Position numbers and translations under genes: made by a program
Assembly (NCBI GenBank): GCA_946894095.1
Contig: OX335656.1
Span: forward strand, 7,579,001 to 7,643,000
Reading direction: 5' to 3'
DNA: 64,000 bases
DNA from: Incurvaria masculella
Taxonomy: Eukaryota > Arthropoda > Insecta > Lepidoptera > Incurvariidae
Shown: piece by piece, positions 34,182 through 45,986 of the stretch
How positions within the stretch are numbered: the first letter of the stretch is position 1
Layout of the letters: every line of letters begins with the position of its first letter
Notes under the pieces: model-generated
What the model was told of the DNA's origin: nothing
The model's database searches: none
Seen by the model: only the letters and a program-made list of their open reading frames with translations

Positions 34182-37100
34182 ATGCACGTGAGCTCAGTGA
34201 GCGACCTGTACGCCGCCGACGAAGTGGAGTTACTTTTGGACGAGATCCGCGAGCTGGAGCCAGCTTCGTGCTGCGCTGAGGACATCCAGGTGACCACCTC
34301 TTCTAGACCCATCCTCTGCTTATTCAAGGTTTAGTATGTTGGTCAGCATGAAAGTAAGATGGCTACTATGATACTACAGAAGACTGATATATTAGCTGAA
34401 AATTTTCATTGTTATTTATGTTTCACCTTAGTAATATGATTTTTCATTCAGTAATTAGGGGAAGAAGAAAGTATTGAGATTTCGGTTCTAACTCAATCAA
34501 TGTTCTACTTGGAGAATTTCAATAACACTATTATTTAATTAATCATTACTTACGCACCTGTGATCCTAAAGAAATCGAATTAGTAAAAAACATCTCAGAC
34601 AAGTTTTCGGCTGCAGGACTTCGAGATAGCAGGAAGTGTGACGGGCGCGGGCGGGCGGTCGCCGGTGGGCACGGAGCGGTCGTGGGACTCACACGCGCAC
34701 TACCGTCGCCCCCCGCCGCCGCGCCCCGCTCCCGTCGCGCGCCTATACTGCCGCCTGCGCGCTCTCTGCACGCTCGTCGGACTGTTGCGTCTGCTGCTTA
34801 TTGTGAGTGTTTGCCACTAACGTTATTTCTAAATTTTGAACACTTTGGTGTAGCCGTAAACGTAAACAGTTGCCTGATTATATATATATTACACTGATAT
34901 CAGGGACATGAACATTGGATTTAATATGCAAATTTGCACTTCAGCTAGTATAAAATAAATTAAAGAGATTTTATTTTCTTTTGTATTTAGAAAAAAGGAG
35001 AAAATATTATTGAAAATATCTTTTGGTTGTTAAAACAGTTTCACATTTCTTAAAGACTTGTATTTATTAGGTATGTACCAAGTTTAAGCACGACCATAAA
35101 ATTGGCGAGAGCTGTCCGTCAGGCAGCCGTGCATTCTCTCGCAAATTCGATCCGTCTTGACTTCTGTTGCTTTGCTACACCTGGAATGGTTTGATGGATC
35201 ACTCGCTATCCTCACGAAGGAGAAGGCGAACATTTTTGCTCGCCTTTTCGCATCTAACTCAACGTTGGATGACCAGGGTGCAGCCCCTCCCTCAATATCA
35301 CACTGAATTTTTGTTGAGAGAGTAGAGGATGCACCTTAGACTGCTATTTAAATGTTTGAGCACGTTAGACACTTCAAAAAGTAGTGGTCCTGACGGCCTA
35401 TGGCACCGCCAGGATATGTAACTGTTTGCCGGCGGGTGTCTTTCTTCAAACCTATAACCTGGGAGTCTGCTAACGTAATTTAAACAAGCTTGAAAGCTCA
35501 GCGATAGTCCGCGAATCTGCTGGTATGGTGCCTCGCCGAGCGTAGTTTCGCAAGTTGAGTTGGATTTAGATTTTCTGAGTACAATTGGTCTCTCAGAACA
35601 GCAGCCCATATCGGTTTTTCATAAAAAAAAGGTGTTTATTAGTCATTATGCATGTTGAAACATCCATTTGCGGTGGCAGGTGGTGTCAGCATGCTGCTGC
35701 GGTTGCGTGTGGGCGCTGGTGGGGCTGCGGCCGTGGCTGCTGCCGCTGCCGGCGCGCGTGCGCCTCCTGCTGCTGGCCGCGCTCTCCTCCGTGCTGCTCC
35801 ACACGCTCATCGTGTTCCTCGATGTCACACGCCTCACGCTGCTTTTTCCCATAGATTGGAATCGGCTGGTGAGCACTAAATGTTGCAACATCGGGCACAA
35901 TGGTGTACCCAACCTTAGTTTTATACAGCTCGCAGTGTACGGGCTACAGAACAGGTGAACAGAGTTGTAGACTCTTGGAACAAGCTGCCGGAGGAGGTCA
36001 TTAGTGCTGAAACTGTCAATGGATTTAAAAACCGACTAGACAAACACTTAAAGGCTATAAAAAAAACAAATTATCAATAATAATAATAAACAATAAATAA
36101 TCAATAAATAAAATCAAAATAAATATATAATTTGAATAATAAGTAATATTAGTAATACCAATTTAAAAAATTTAAAAATATACAAGTGCACTCGGAGAAA
36201 AATGAAATTCACGCATCAGCTAGCATCAAGCTGCTAGTGATATAAATAACAATAATAATGATAAAGAACTTGCCTTTCATGTGAGAGGTTATGGGTTCAA
36301 ATCCACGGCCTGGTCATGCACTACTTTCTTTCTCTTTCTGAGTTGGATAAGTGCATTTCGTTACGAGTTTGAGCTATTCCATGGTACGGAACCCATGTAA
36401 AACTGTAGGTCCCTTTCCCCTACTAGGTGGTAGGGTTAGCCCACCCGGGTCGGTACCACCACATTGGACGATATTATGGTTGAAGTGGCAATAAAAAATT
36501 GTTTATGTTTTCCATCCAGTTCAATGTAGCCGTGCTCAAAAAGGGATAGTCTTGGCATGGCGCCTAATACCTTTGGAAATGCTGGGTGTTGTGCTAATAT
36601 GACGGTGGGTGTGGTATTATTAGCCATCCATGTCCATTAATGTATAAGCAGACCCTCGACACTAACTGCCTTACTAATAAATGTTCATACCAAAGCTATT
36701 ACCTATATTTCTAGCTGTCAGAAAATAGTACTAACAAGCGATAATTGTACAAAATAGCAACAAAAACGCATCAGCTGATTAGTAGTTTTAACAAGCAGTT
36801 AATCGAGTAACCCAGGAGCACTCTTTGAAGTATTTTTGCAGGGACATAAGGCTGCTGATTCGACTCCATTTCGTATGGAGGCTAGTGAGCGTATCTTAAA
36901 TTATTCCTTCTCTATTCCGAAATTGTTAGTAACGAATCCTATAACATCTTTATATCTGGTAGAACTGTCCCGAGGATAAGAAATGTTCATTAGGAAGACA
37001 GTAAATGTCTATGGATAGAGTTATCATTGAGGTGATGCTTTGGTGTTGCAGACGATAGGAATGTGCCTGTGGAGCTGCGTGTCATATGCATGTGGTGGCT

Positions 37101-38156
37101 CACTCGTCCTGCACGCGGTATTAGCTACCGCCGAGTACCAGTGGGCGCCGCCGCACGTTGCTCACCTCCTCGTTGCCGCTGCTGTAAGTGCACATCTCTT
37201 ATGCCCGTGTTCACCATCTCCGGTTACATTTCGAAAACATTAATCCGAAAGTTAAATTTCTGTTACGTTACCATAGGGATAAGCGATAGCGTTACGCAGC
37301 TGCATAGCTTCTCCGGCCAATATCAGTCGAACACAAGTTAACGTGTTTAAGGTGGCCTTTCCGGGTGGGACTAAATCATTAGGCGTTCTGTTGCGCTAGG
37401 GCGCTCTCTGTTTTCAAGAAAAAGACAAGTCTTCGTGATGAGGATGCAACATGTCCACAAAGCAAAGAATGCGCATAGTGTTTGATTGGGATAAATTTAC
37501 AAGAAATATAATTACAAAACAACTTATAAAAGTAAATCACGGACGCTGTAGTCAAAATCTAACAAGAAATAAATCTTCCTTCCACGTTTGTACAGGGAGT
37601 TGAGCGGGAAGGCCCACCTTAAAGCGATTTCTTTTTAAAAAAAAATAGTAAAAATGGGTAAAAGGATTTTCATTTCATTTATTTCATTTATTTGAACGTT
37701 TTTGGTAGTCAAACTTCACTAAGTTGCGTCAAAAACTGAATGATCCGCGGATTCGATCAACTCTGTAAGAAGTAATCCACAAAGGATCTTAACGACTTTT
37801 CCGTCCACAGTAATAAAATGCATACTTAGATCTAAATGCTGCTGCCAAAAAATTTTTGGTAAAACAGTTTAAGGCAAAGAACAAGAACAAAAGAAATGTT
37901 TACATTAACTTCAGATGAGCAACAATAAACAAGGATTTGTCGGCAGGGCGTGGGCTTGGGCGGCAGCGGCGTGTCGCTGGCGCTGGGCGGGGCGGCGTGG
38001 CGGGCGCGCAGGGCGCGGGGCGCGCGGGGGGCTCGCTCGACGTCCTCGCACACGCAGCGCTCGTCGTCGGTGTCGCTGCGCACCGCGTACCGCGCGCTCG
38101 CGCCGCACCCCGCGCCCGAGCCCCAGCCCGGCTCCTCGCGCGATAACCCGTTATAG
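34182..38156 (+). CDS. tetraspan membrane protein, MARVEL-like architecture
   Basis: Five exons, all joined in phase 0: 34182-34289, 34617-34802, 35680-35868, 37052-37183, 37947-38156, giving 274 residues. Residues 1-75 are cytosolic-looking, acidic then proline-rich. Four hydrophobic segments follow: about 84-113 (across the exon 2/3 join), 125-147, 163-187 and 195-222. Then an Arg-rich, Ser-rich cytosolic tail (RRARGARGARSTSS) ending DNPL. Both ends inside and four spans fit MARVEL-type proteins (CMTM, singles-bar-like), but I recognise no diagnostic motif and give no symbol. Exons are very GC-rich and introns AT-rich. The start ATG is the first in frame after a stop at 34137. Exon 5 was chosen in the phase-0 frame from the acceptor at 37946; another long frame there does not fit. 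Confidence 0.65.
35946..36063 (+). mobile_element. LINE ORF2 C-terminal fragment
   Basis: Frame reads TEQVNRVVDSWNKLPEEVI then FKNRLDKHLKAI, a typical reverse-transcriptase tail, followed by AATAATAA-rich sequence as at LINE 3' ends. Starts about 80 bases after exon 3 of the tetraspan gene. Confidence 0.75.
36257..36650 (+). mobile_element. SINE with tRNA-like head
   Basis: Head AGAACTTGCCTTTCATG..GGGTTCAAATCC (anticodon arm and B box of a tRNA), the linker TTTCTGAGTTGG, then the body shared with the 5S-headed SINEs (TAGGTGGTAGGGTTAG, GTTTTCCATCCAGTTC, TAGCCATCCATG). This copy shows that the family has two head types. Confidence 0.8.
37351..37618 (+). mobile_element. TTAA inverted-repeat element, copy 4 (internally deleted)
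   Basis: TTAA at 37347-37350 and 37619-37622. Keeps both ends (GGTGGCC.. and ..GGCCCACC) but lacks about half of the interior. In intron 4 of the tetraspan gene. Confidence 0.85.
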
Positions 38157-38616
38157 TGAAGGCCTGACCGCACGGACTTCTAGTGTGGACTCCGCGGCCC
38201 GCATCCCTCCACCGTGAAACCACTGCCGCCGACTCGCCCGAGCGTCGGCCCGTTCGAGTGTTAGACGTCCATGTATGGTAGAGGACAAGTTTTGTATACA
38301 TTTTGTGCTTATCTTTAGTGGTAAGTTTAATAACGATCTCTGATTTATACGCACAGTTCTCTAAATAATTTAGCTGTTCTTAATTTGTACCTGTGTAGGT
38401 TAATTTTACTGCAAGTCTGATGTAATCTAGTCCTTATTTTTGAAAATTAGTTTTAATGATATTCAAGCCCAGATTATAGAAGCTTCACGATACTGAAAAT
38501 GAAAAGAAATATGTACTCAAGTCTAGCTAGATAAAACTGTATCATCGTAATTATATATATAGTTAGTAAAACGACTCCAGTGTGTGAGTTTCAAAGAAGT
38601 TGAGTCCATTCCTTAA

Positions 38617-39158
38617 GGTGGCCCAACCCGGCGGCCTCAACTCATTTGCGGGCACGGTACAAAACCGTGCTGTTGCGCTCTGGGACCTTCTCTGTTTCTA
38701 AGAATAAGACAGGCTCCGTTATGAGGAAGATGCAACCTGTCCACAAAAAAGACAATGTGAATAGTGTATGATTTGGTAAGATTTACGAAAATTTTAATTT
38801 CAAAACGACTTATAGCTAAAAGTAAACCACGACCGCTGTAGTCAAAAATCTAACAAAAACCAAATAGATTATAAATCTTGATTAAACAAGCTATGTCTGA
38901 TGACTAATCTTTTTAAGATGTTCTTACTTTATCATTACGTAATCCACCTCCAAAGTAATTGTATAAAACGCGCGAAAAATCCGAACTTTCGGACGTTATA
39001 ACTTGGAAACCAAACACAATTTTACAATGCCAATAGTCATCAGACATCTAGTTCAATCTAATAAAGCTATATTGAGCAAAATTTTGGATCTCTGACAAGA
39101 AATATAGGCGAGATCTTCTTTCCCCTTTTGTATGGGGAAATGAGCGGGTTGGGCCACC
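38617..39158 (+). mobile_element. TTAA inverted-repeat element, copy 5 (full length)
   Basis: TTAA at 38613-38616 and 39159-39162; termini GGTGGCCCAACCCG and CGGGTTGGGCCACC are perfect inverted repeats; 542 bases; no coding capacity. Best reference copy of the family. Lies about 460 bases after the stop of the tetraspan gene. Confidence 0.93.
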
Positions 39159-41425
39159 TTAACTGCAAACTCGTTTGTTACTTAGAGTGCAGCAATTATT
39201 AATACTATTTATTATTTATTGTTATTTTACTGGCTACAATTTTCCTCAACGACGCAATATGTCCTACATATAGACAGACAGTAAACCCTTAACCGCCGCT
39301 GGCATTAGTTCTCATGTAATGGACCATCCATACAATTGGTCCGAAACATGGCATCACACATCGATTCAACCGTAAGTTGCCGTTTTATGTAATCTAAAAT
39401 TGATATACTTAAATTTTATTGTAAGTCGTGAGTCGCATAGATAGGATGGACTAAAAATATTTGCAAATAGCAGCACTGATTTCCTTGAAATTGTTAAGGG
39501 ACATGCTGTTGCCTAATCAAGTTTTCAAATTGGTTTCAAACTGTTTGTATGGGTAAATTATCTGATGCTTACGGGCCCAGTAAAACATCATCGATAGCCC
39601 TAGCTATATCTTAATCGATAACTTAATCACTTCGTCAATGCTATTTATTAGGAATGTCAATTGATGTTTGTTATGTTAAATAATCCACAAGACAATAACA
39701 TTTGAAGTTTGATTTATATGCAAGTGCAAAAACTATAGGCCCACCCTATGTTTGTGTGGAACTTTGCTTTAGTATTTTTTTATTCTACATTATTTCAAGC
39801 ACTATTTCAAATATTGAATGATCTTTGCGTTTGTGAGCAACATGGTTTTTTAATAATTAGTTTCTAATTTTGTACCTGTATAGGTTAGTTTTAATGTAGG
39901 TCTGATTTCTTCTAGTCTGTCATTTTAAGACTTTATTTTCATGAATTTTTTGGTTCATTGATTTTGAGCACAAGAAAATATTAAAATTAAGGAAATGTTT
40001 GTAATAAAAATACATTCCGCTGTACATAATTAGGTACAAGTAAGTAAGACCATTTATTCATCTGTAAATCAGTTATCCCCTGCCCCACAGTAGTGTGCCG
40101 TATAAAGTTTTGATGACACAATAAAGCTAACTCATTTTCACAAAATTGTAACAAAAGGGTAAATAGTTAACTATAAGTTTAGTGTGATATTTTGTAAGTT
40201 AGCTGCGGTCGATGTATTATTTGCAGAGAAATGTCCAATAACTTTTTACAGTATTCCTGATGGTTAGTTTTCACTAAAAAAACCATTTCTTTGAGAGGCT
40301 TCAAATAATACTTCTTGTACATAATGTGGCAGTCAACGCCGAAAGGGGGTGATTCTGTACTCGAAACGGAACATCTTTTGTTCCTAGAATAAAATCTTCC
40401 GCTCCATACATTTAGTTGACACCTACACACACTCTGACTGGTTTCTTGCTACCGTGCATGTTGGGAAAATGTTTTTATGCTTTGATATATTTCGACACGT
40501 TAGAGCAGATGCAACTAGCATAACCACAAATTATCCATCGGGAAATGTTTCGTATGCTCCAATTACTACTTTCTGTACACTGCACGCTGGGTAAATGTTT
40601 TTTAATCTCTAATGTTCACCAGTATACAGTACAACGTCGATTATCTGGAATAATTATATACGGCCAGGGGTAGTTAACAGCAAAATCACAGATCCGTTTA
40701 AGTTGTAGCAGCTGTATATGGTCCAATTCATTCTGCCTCTTCAGAGGCATATAAATTGGCAACATCGTCGGATCATATTGTCACACACGTGTCGGTGTCG
40801 GTCGCGCATGCCATGCTCCACCGCCCTCTCGCATCAATTTTCATGCATATTAACTGAGACTTATCGACAACCTATCTAGGATGTTTTAAAATGCGATTCC
40901 GGATAACCGGTGTCCGGAAAATTGGCATCCTACTGTAATAATAAATTATCCATAAAGCTTGCTGTAAATATGTTGTGTGCACGGTTGTAAATTGGTGTTC
41001 CTCTGCCGGATTTCTGCAGTCAGTTTAAATGCGGGTTTTGGAAAATCAACCCTTTTGCATTCAAAATATTTATGGCCTGCAGTGTCCCGAGTGTGAATAA
41101 GTTGCATCTGCAGACATCTGACACTACACATGTCTTCCCCATGTCAAGATAAATATAGATCATTCATAGCAGTAAGGCCATTTGCCCACGGGCCATTGCA
41201 TGCATATAAATATACACACAATGAAATCAGGTTGCTTCTCCAAATGCTATATGTTTACAACACTATATTTATTAACGGACAGACAAATGTCAGACAGTTA
41301 AAGAAAGAAGGAGACGGAATGAAATCCTGCTACCACTATTTCTAAATGTTAATCATTTTTATCATGTACAGTACTTTTTTTTAGTAGTTTATAGGAAGCA
41401 AATTTATTTCAATCAATGTCATGTA

Positions 41426-41746
41426 CAATGTGATTAAAATAAGAATAGGACAGGGACCACCGCCATTTTGAATGTCAAACTGCTAAAGTCAATTAACTTC
41501 AGTATGGTAAAAAAATCGCTGTCATGGCAATGCAGAAACGCTACAAAATAAAGAAAAGCAAACGCATGTACATGTACATACTCGGATCAAACCTCGATTC
41601 CGATCGATGGAAAAACACGTCAGGCTTCCTTTGATGCTGAAGCAAATGTTTCCCGTGTGAACCCGGACCTGCCGACCGTACTTTTCAGCGCTAATTTGAG
41701 TGAAGTTAGTCAAGTGCCCTGTCCTATTCTTATTTGAATCGCATTG
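41426..41746. mobile_element. mariner-type MITE with TA target duplication, copy 1
   Basis: Terminal inverted repeats CAATGTGATTAAAATAAGAA and, at the right, its near reverse complement, continuing into TAGGACAGGG/CCCTGTCCTA; TA on each side (41424-41425, 41747-41748). Related copy at 58450-58627. Non-coding. Confidence 0.8.
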
Positions 41747-42806
41747 TATGTAGAATCGACTGTGAAGCAAGGATACATCATCAAAATAAAGTAAGCTGTA
41801 AAAAGAATTGCGTTTCGGACATTGACTGCAAAGATTGCAATTCAAACATGAAAAGCAATGACTCCTTGCGTGTTCTTGTTTGACAAATAGTATATTTCAT
41901 GTTTTGATAATGACAGCGGATATATCGTCTGCTAGGTTTTGAGTTTTTGCAGTAATATGCCACTGCATCAAACTAGAACTTGCTCCAGAATGGGCTGCAT
42001 GTCACAACAATTATTTCCTATAATACGGCGAATGCACTCTTAACCTTCTGATAAATAACAATTTGACAAAGGCAAGCTATGATGTTGCAATCTGTAAAGA
42101 GCTTTGGCTGGCCTACCACATTGAATAGCTCTAACTCGCGGAGTCTTTGCTGAAATAACTGTATGGAGATAGACGTACTAACGACAGGACGTAGTTTGTT
42201 GCATGTTGCAACTGCAAATTGTTACGTGGTGGCCCATAAAAAAATGCCCCAATCTGGGACTGGCTGTTCAATTGTGAAACATAAATAAATATATGTTATG
42301 AAGTATTGCATTGTTACTTTTATACCATAAACAAATTCAAAAGGCAACACAATTACAAAACTTACTTTCTGGACAATTCACAGAACTCTTTACTATTAAA
42401 CTTATTTGCATTGTAACATTAAATAAAGAATTCCAATAACTTATTTGGCATTTCCTATAAAAATAAACAATTTTATTATGTGTTGTTGGTCTGCACATTT
42501 AATATTATCTATATCAAATGTATATTGGGATGTGTTTGATAGTTTAGTCTTATAACAGCGCTTTTACTATTTAAACCCTTGCTTTCTTTCCCGTAACTGT
42601 GATTAGTTCAAATTGGACTCAATTCCTTAAAATAATATTTTTAATTAGATTTTCTGAATATATCTCTTAAGGGTGTGATAGGAGCTGTTAGTTTAATATG
42701 GGTGTAAGTAAAACAACATTTAATCATATTTAAAAAAATATATCAACAAAGTAAATATGTAGATCGATGGTTAAGCTACATATATTTTAAAGCTAAAACT
42801 GTAAGG

Positions 42807-42950
42807 CTGAGATAAATAGTCGTAACAAAAACTAAGACTAACGAAAAGTAGTACTTTGTGACGCACTTTGGAACATTTTGTATGGACGAAATCTAAAAGT
42901 AATGCAAAGTGACGTCACGAAGTACTACTTTTTGTCCCTGGTGCTTTGTG
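42807..42950. repeat. fragment of the GGCTGAGATAAATAG MITE
   Basis: Left end GGCTGAGATAAATAGTCG and an internal inverted repeat (AGTAGTACTTTGTGACG/CGTCACGAAGTACTACT) match the element at 51298-51588. The right end is missing. Confidence 0.75.
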
Positions 42951-44037
42951 TTCTTAAATTAGCCAAATATTCCTAAACTATCATAAAGAAAGTATGAACA
43001 AAGAATATGAGCATCAAAAATGTACCGTTATAGGTTTCAAATATAGCTAGACATCAATGAATCTTTCATATTTTTGAAATTCCAAAAGAAGTAGTTATTT
43101 TTAAAAATAATATTTTTTTTTCACTTACCCCCTTATAGAACTGATTGCAATCAGGTGCTATCAGGCCCTTAAGCAGATTTTTATCAAGTGAAATCATAGC
43201 ATTTTTTATGAACTTGAAAAAAGATTTGAATGTAATTAAGTGTAACAATTTTGACTTTAAATCTATAATAGACACATAATATATGGATTTTTACAAAACA
43301 ACATTTTTATTTAACAAACCTCTCGCAGATGTAATATACTACTTATTAAATAAATACATCAACAAAGAATAACAAAATTGATTTCTTGCAAAAGTGATTT
43401 CTGCCAGTCAACATTGGAAACTATTTCTGGTGACGTTCGTCCGGTCCACCCTTGTGATGTAGGAAAGGTGCAAGGCGGCAGACAAAAAGAAGTAAGATTT
43501 TTTATCAATAAAGATATATATAAATACTCAACATGAAAACATATACTTGCATCCTAATCAATAGATGTTGGTATGTATCTGCTGATGAATATACTGATTG
43601 TCTGGACATATTGGTACTTAATTTTGTTGTAAAATACACCAAAATTATGTCAGTTCTATAATTACATACTTAAATATACCTAAAGTTATATCTGAAACCT
43701 ACATCGCCTATAACTACGAAATGTAACCAAATTTTTTTTCAGTTTCGGTATTACTAAGCAAGTATGTACTGATACTTTCATGCTAAGTTATTTGCAGCCA
43801 TTTACCTTATCATATATTTTTTTTTTTTACGATAACTACTTTTTCAGGCGCTTTATCTAGGTAACACAACTAATGGCACAGGCAGATGCACACATTTAGT
43901 TTCAGAGAGTTGGTTTGTGAATCCAGATTCAGCCATTTACGTTATTGTTGCCATTTTTGTCGCGACCGACATAGTTTACAACAAGAGACAGCTGAAAATA
44001 TTATTTTCTTTCAATAGGCAGCTAGAACAGCTACAGC

Positions 44038-44805
44038 CTACGCAGAGGTGTAGGTTACCGCAGCTGGTTGTAAGTTCTGTAAAGCTTTTTTCATTGTTTC
44101 CAAAATACTTTCAGCGGTGGGCGCACTGGCTATACCGCTGACATGTATTCCTAGCTCTTCCAATTTTTTACTTGTAGTTTTTCCTATGGCAAAAAAAAGA
44201 AAATTGGAAATGTCTGCACACAGATGATGCAAATGCTTTTGAATGAAGCTGGCACCTGATGGACTGAAGAAAAATAGTGATAATTCTGTTTTTTCCTTAA
44301 GTAAATTAGTAAGATTTGTCTTCAGATTTTCATTTTCTTCCGTCTCATACACAACAACTGCATCAACCAATATTCCATTAGTATCAAGTTTTTCTATGAT
44401 AGTTTCAAGTTTTAGATTTCCACATGGAAACAAAAACCGTGAGCCAGAAGGATTTTCTTTTACTATTATTTCAGCTAACTTTTCAGAATTTCCACTGGTA
44501 TGGCCCAGTGGCTTTAAGTTTAGTGAATCTCTTATTTTGTTACCACTTGCTTCTCCCACTGCATACACTTTTTTAACGGTCCATGAAGATAATTCATTTT
44601 CCCTAAAACATTTTGAAACTGCTTGTACAGCACGAGGGCTAGTTAGAATCATTCCATTGTAATTTGCATCTGTTAACTTTTCTTCTAAAATAGATTCATT
44701 CGTAAGCTTAAATTGCAGAGGTTCTATAAAAATTGTGTTGTATCCACTATTTTCAAACACCTTCTGGTAATTATCACACCAACTTTTAAAAAGAACAGCC
44801 TTCAT
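44038..44805 (-). CDS. UROS: uroporphyrinogen-III synthase
   Basis: Fourth enzyme of haem synthesis: closes hydroxymethylbilane to uroporphyrinogen III with inversion of ring D, in the cytosol. 255 residues in one uninterrupted exon, near the animal length of about 265. Family blocks in order: TSPRAV (55-60), GNSEKLAE (105-112), LFPCGN (125-130), the conserved VYETE tyrosine (153), FFSPSG (179-184) and AIGKTT (206-211). The start at 44805 has A at -3 and lines up with the family start (MK.VLFK). Just upstream, an acceptor CAG (44815-44813) is followed directly by an out-of-frame ATG (44812-44810), so a non-coding first exon and a short overlapping uORF are likely. Read as a gene rather than a retrocopy because the frame is intact and an acceptor is present. 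Confidence 0.95.
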   Translation of the reverse strand: MKAVLFKSWCDNYQKVFENSGYNTIFIEPLQFKLTNESILEEKLTDANYNGMILTSPRAVQAVSKCFRENELSSWTVKKVYAVGEASGNKIRDSLNLKPLGHTSGNSEKLAEIIVKENPSGSRFLFPCGNLKLETIIEKLDTNGILVDAVVVYETEENENLKTNLTNLLKEKTELSLFFFSPSGASFIQKHLHHLCADISNFLFFAIGKTTSKKLEELGIHVSGIASAPTAESILETMKKALQNLQPAAVTYTSA

Positions 44806-44891
44806 TTTCCATCTGAAACAGGAAACATTGCAGATTAATTATATTTTGATGACAGGACAGTATTAACATATAACTACTTTATTATGTCAAG

Positions 44892-45385
44892 GAATGTGAT
44901 ATGATATGTATAATCGACCGTGAAGCAAGGACACAATAATTAGAGAAAGAGCCCAGTGAAAAGAACTACTTTACGAATATACTGCAAGGCTGGACCCGAA
45001 CCAGTAAAACATACCATTTGGGGGTATTGCGTCTACCAATTTCGCGACCGGCTGCATACTCACAACTAGAATTCTCGTGCCGTCCCTCCTCGCGTAATGA
45101 ATGCCTCCTACTAACAGTGTTTAAGATTATACCTACATACAATTACGATATATACATAGTACTAAAAAGTATATATAAGTATACTTGAGTCAACCTAGGA
45201 CTGGCTCCAGCCTCTGATGCCAAATACGATTTTGGCGACGACGGCAATATTTTTGAATGTTCAATCTTTCCAGTCAATGTCCGCAACGCAGATGAAGCGA
45301 TAATTAAATGTATGTTATAATCCTAAACACTACCCGCGAATGGTATGTTTTGCTGATTCGTGTCCAGCTGTGCAGCATATTCGTC
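44892..45385. mobile_element. tRNA-Leu-like retroposon, rearranged copy
   Basis: Starts with the same left flank as 10834-11168 (AAGGAATGTGATATG, CGACCGTGAAGCAAGGACAC). The tRNA-like core then follows in the opposite orientation (about 44985-45060), and a second partial core lies at about 45335-45385. The inner segment is thus inverted relative to the other copy. Confidence 0.6.
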
Positions 45386-45709
45386 ATCCAGCATTAAAAA
45401 TTATATTCAATACAGCTTTATTTACTTGTGTACTTATTAGCTTTAATTGTGTTTTGTTTCTGTTATAAGGTTCGAAAGTTCGGATTTTTCGTGTGTTTTA
45501 TGCAATATATTTGGACGTGAATTACTTAGCGGGAAAACAAAAAATGTAGTCATCAAGCCTAGCATGTTCCATTAAGATTAAAAATCAGTTTTGTTTTTGT
45601 TAGATTTTTACATCTTCGTGATTTAATTTTGGCGATAAGTCGTTTTAATTAAACTATTTGTAAATATTTACAAATCAAACACGATGCGCATTCCAGCACA
45701 CACCGGGCT

Positions 45710-45986
45710 CAGCGGCCTTATTGCCGAACAGCGACTGTCGCTGCCAGCGTCGGTATCGCTGCTAACGAGTCATCGCATACAAAATTTTGCGGCTACCATC
45801 GACTTACCATGGATTACCGATACCGACGACATATACTATGTCGATGGCGGCTACGGATAAAAAATAAATGCAGTTGCCTATCTTTTATCCGCAGTAACGG
45901 TGGCCACAAAATTTTGTATGCAATGTCTCGTTAGCAGTGACACTGACGCTGGCAGCGACAGTCGTTGTTCGGCAATAAGGCCGCTG
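45710..45986. mobile_element. fold-back MITE with about 75-bp inverted repeats
   Basis: The left arm CAGCGGCCTTATTGCCGAAC and right arm GTTCGGCAATAAGGCCGCTG are reverse complements with one mismatch (C/T), and pairing continues with mismatches to ACAAAATTTTG. Non-coding, inserted in a decayed TTAA element. Confidence 0.88.

Larger units (their letters stand above)
38157..44037. other. convergent spacer between the tetraspan gene and UROS
   Basis: Contains 3' untranslated sequence of both genes (ends not placed), the TTAA element at 38617-39158, the TA-flanked element at 41426-41746 and a fragment at 42807-42950. The remaining AT-rich sequence shows no exon or RNA gene that I can support. Confidence 0.55.

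Noticed and set aside
37915..38217. Long Arg-rich frame over the last tetraspan exon
   Set aside because: Frame shadow caused by high GC; the phase-0 frame from 37947 continues the hydrophobic fourth span and ends sensibly.
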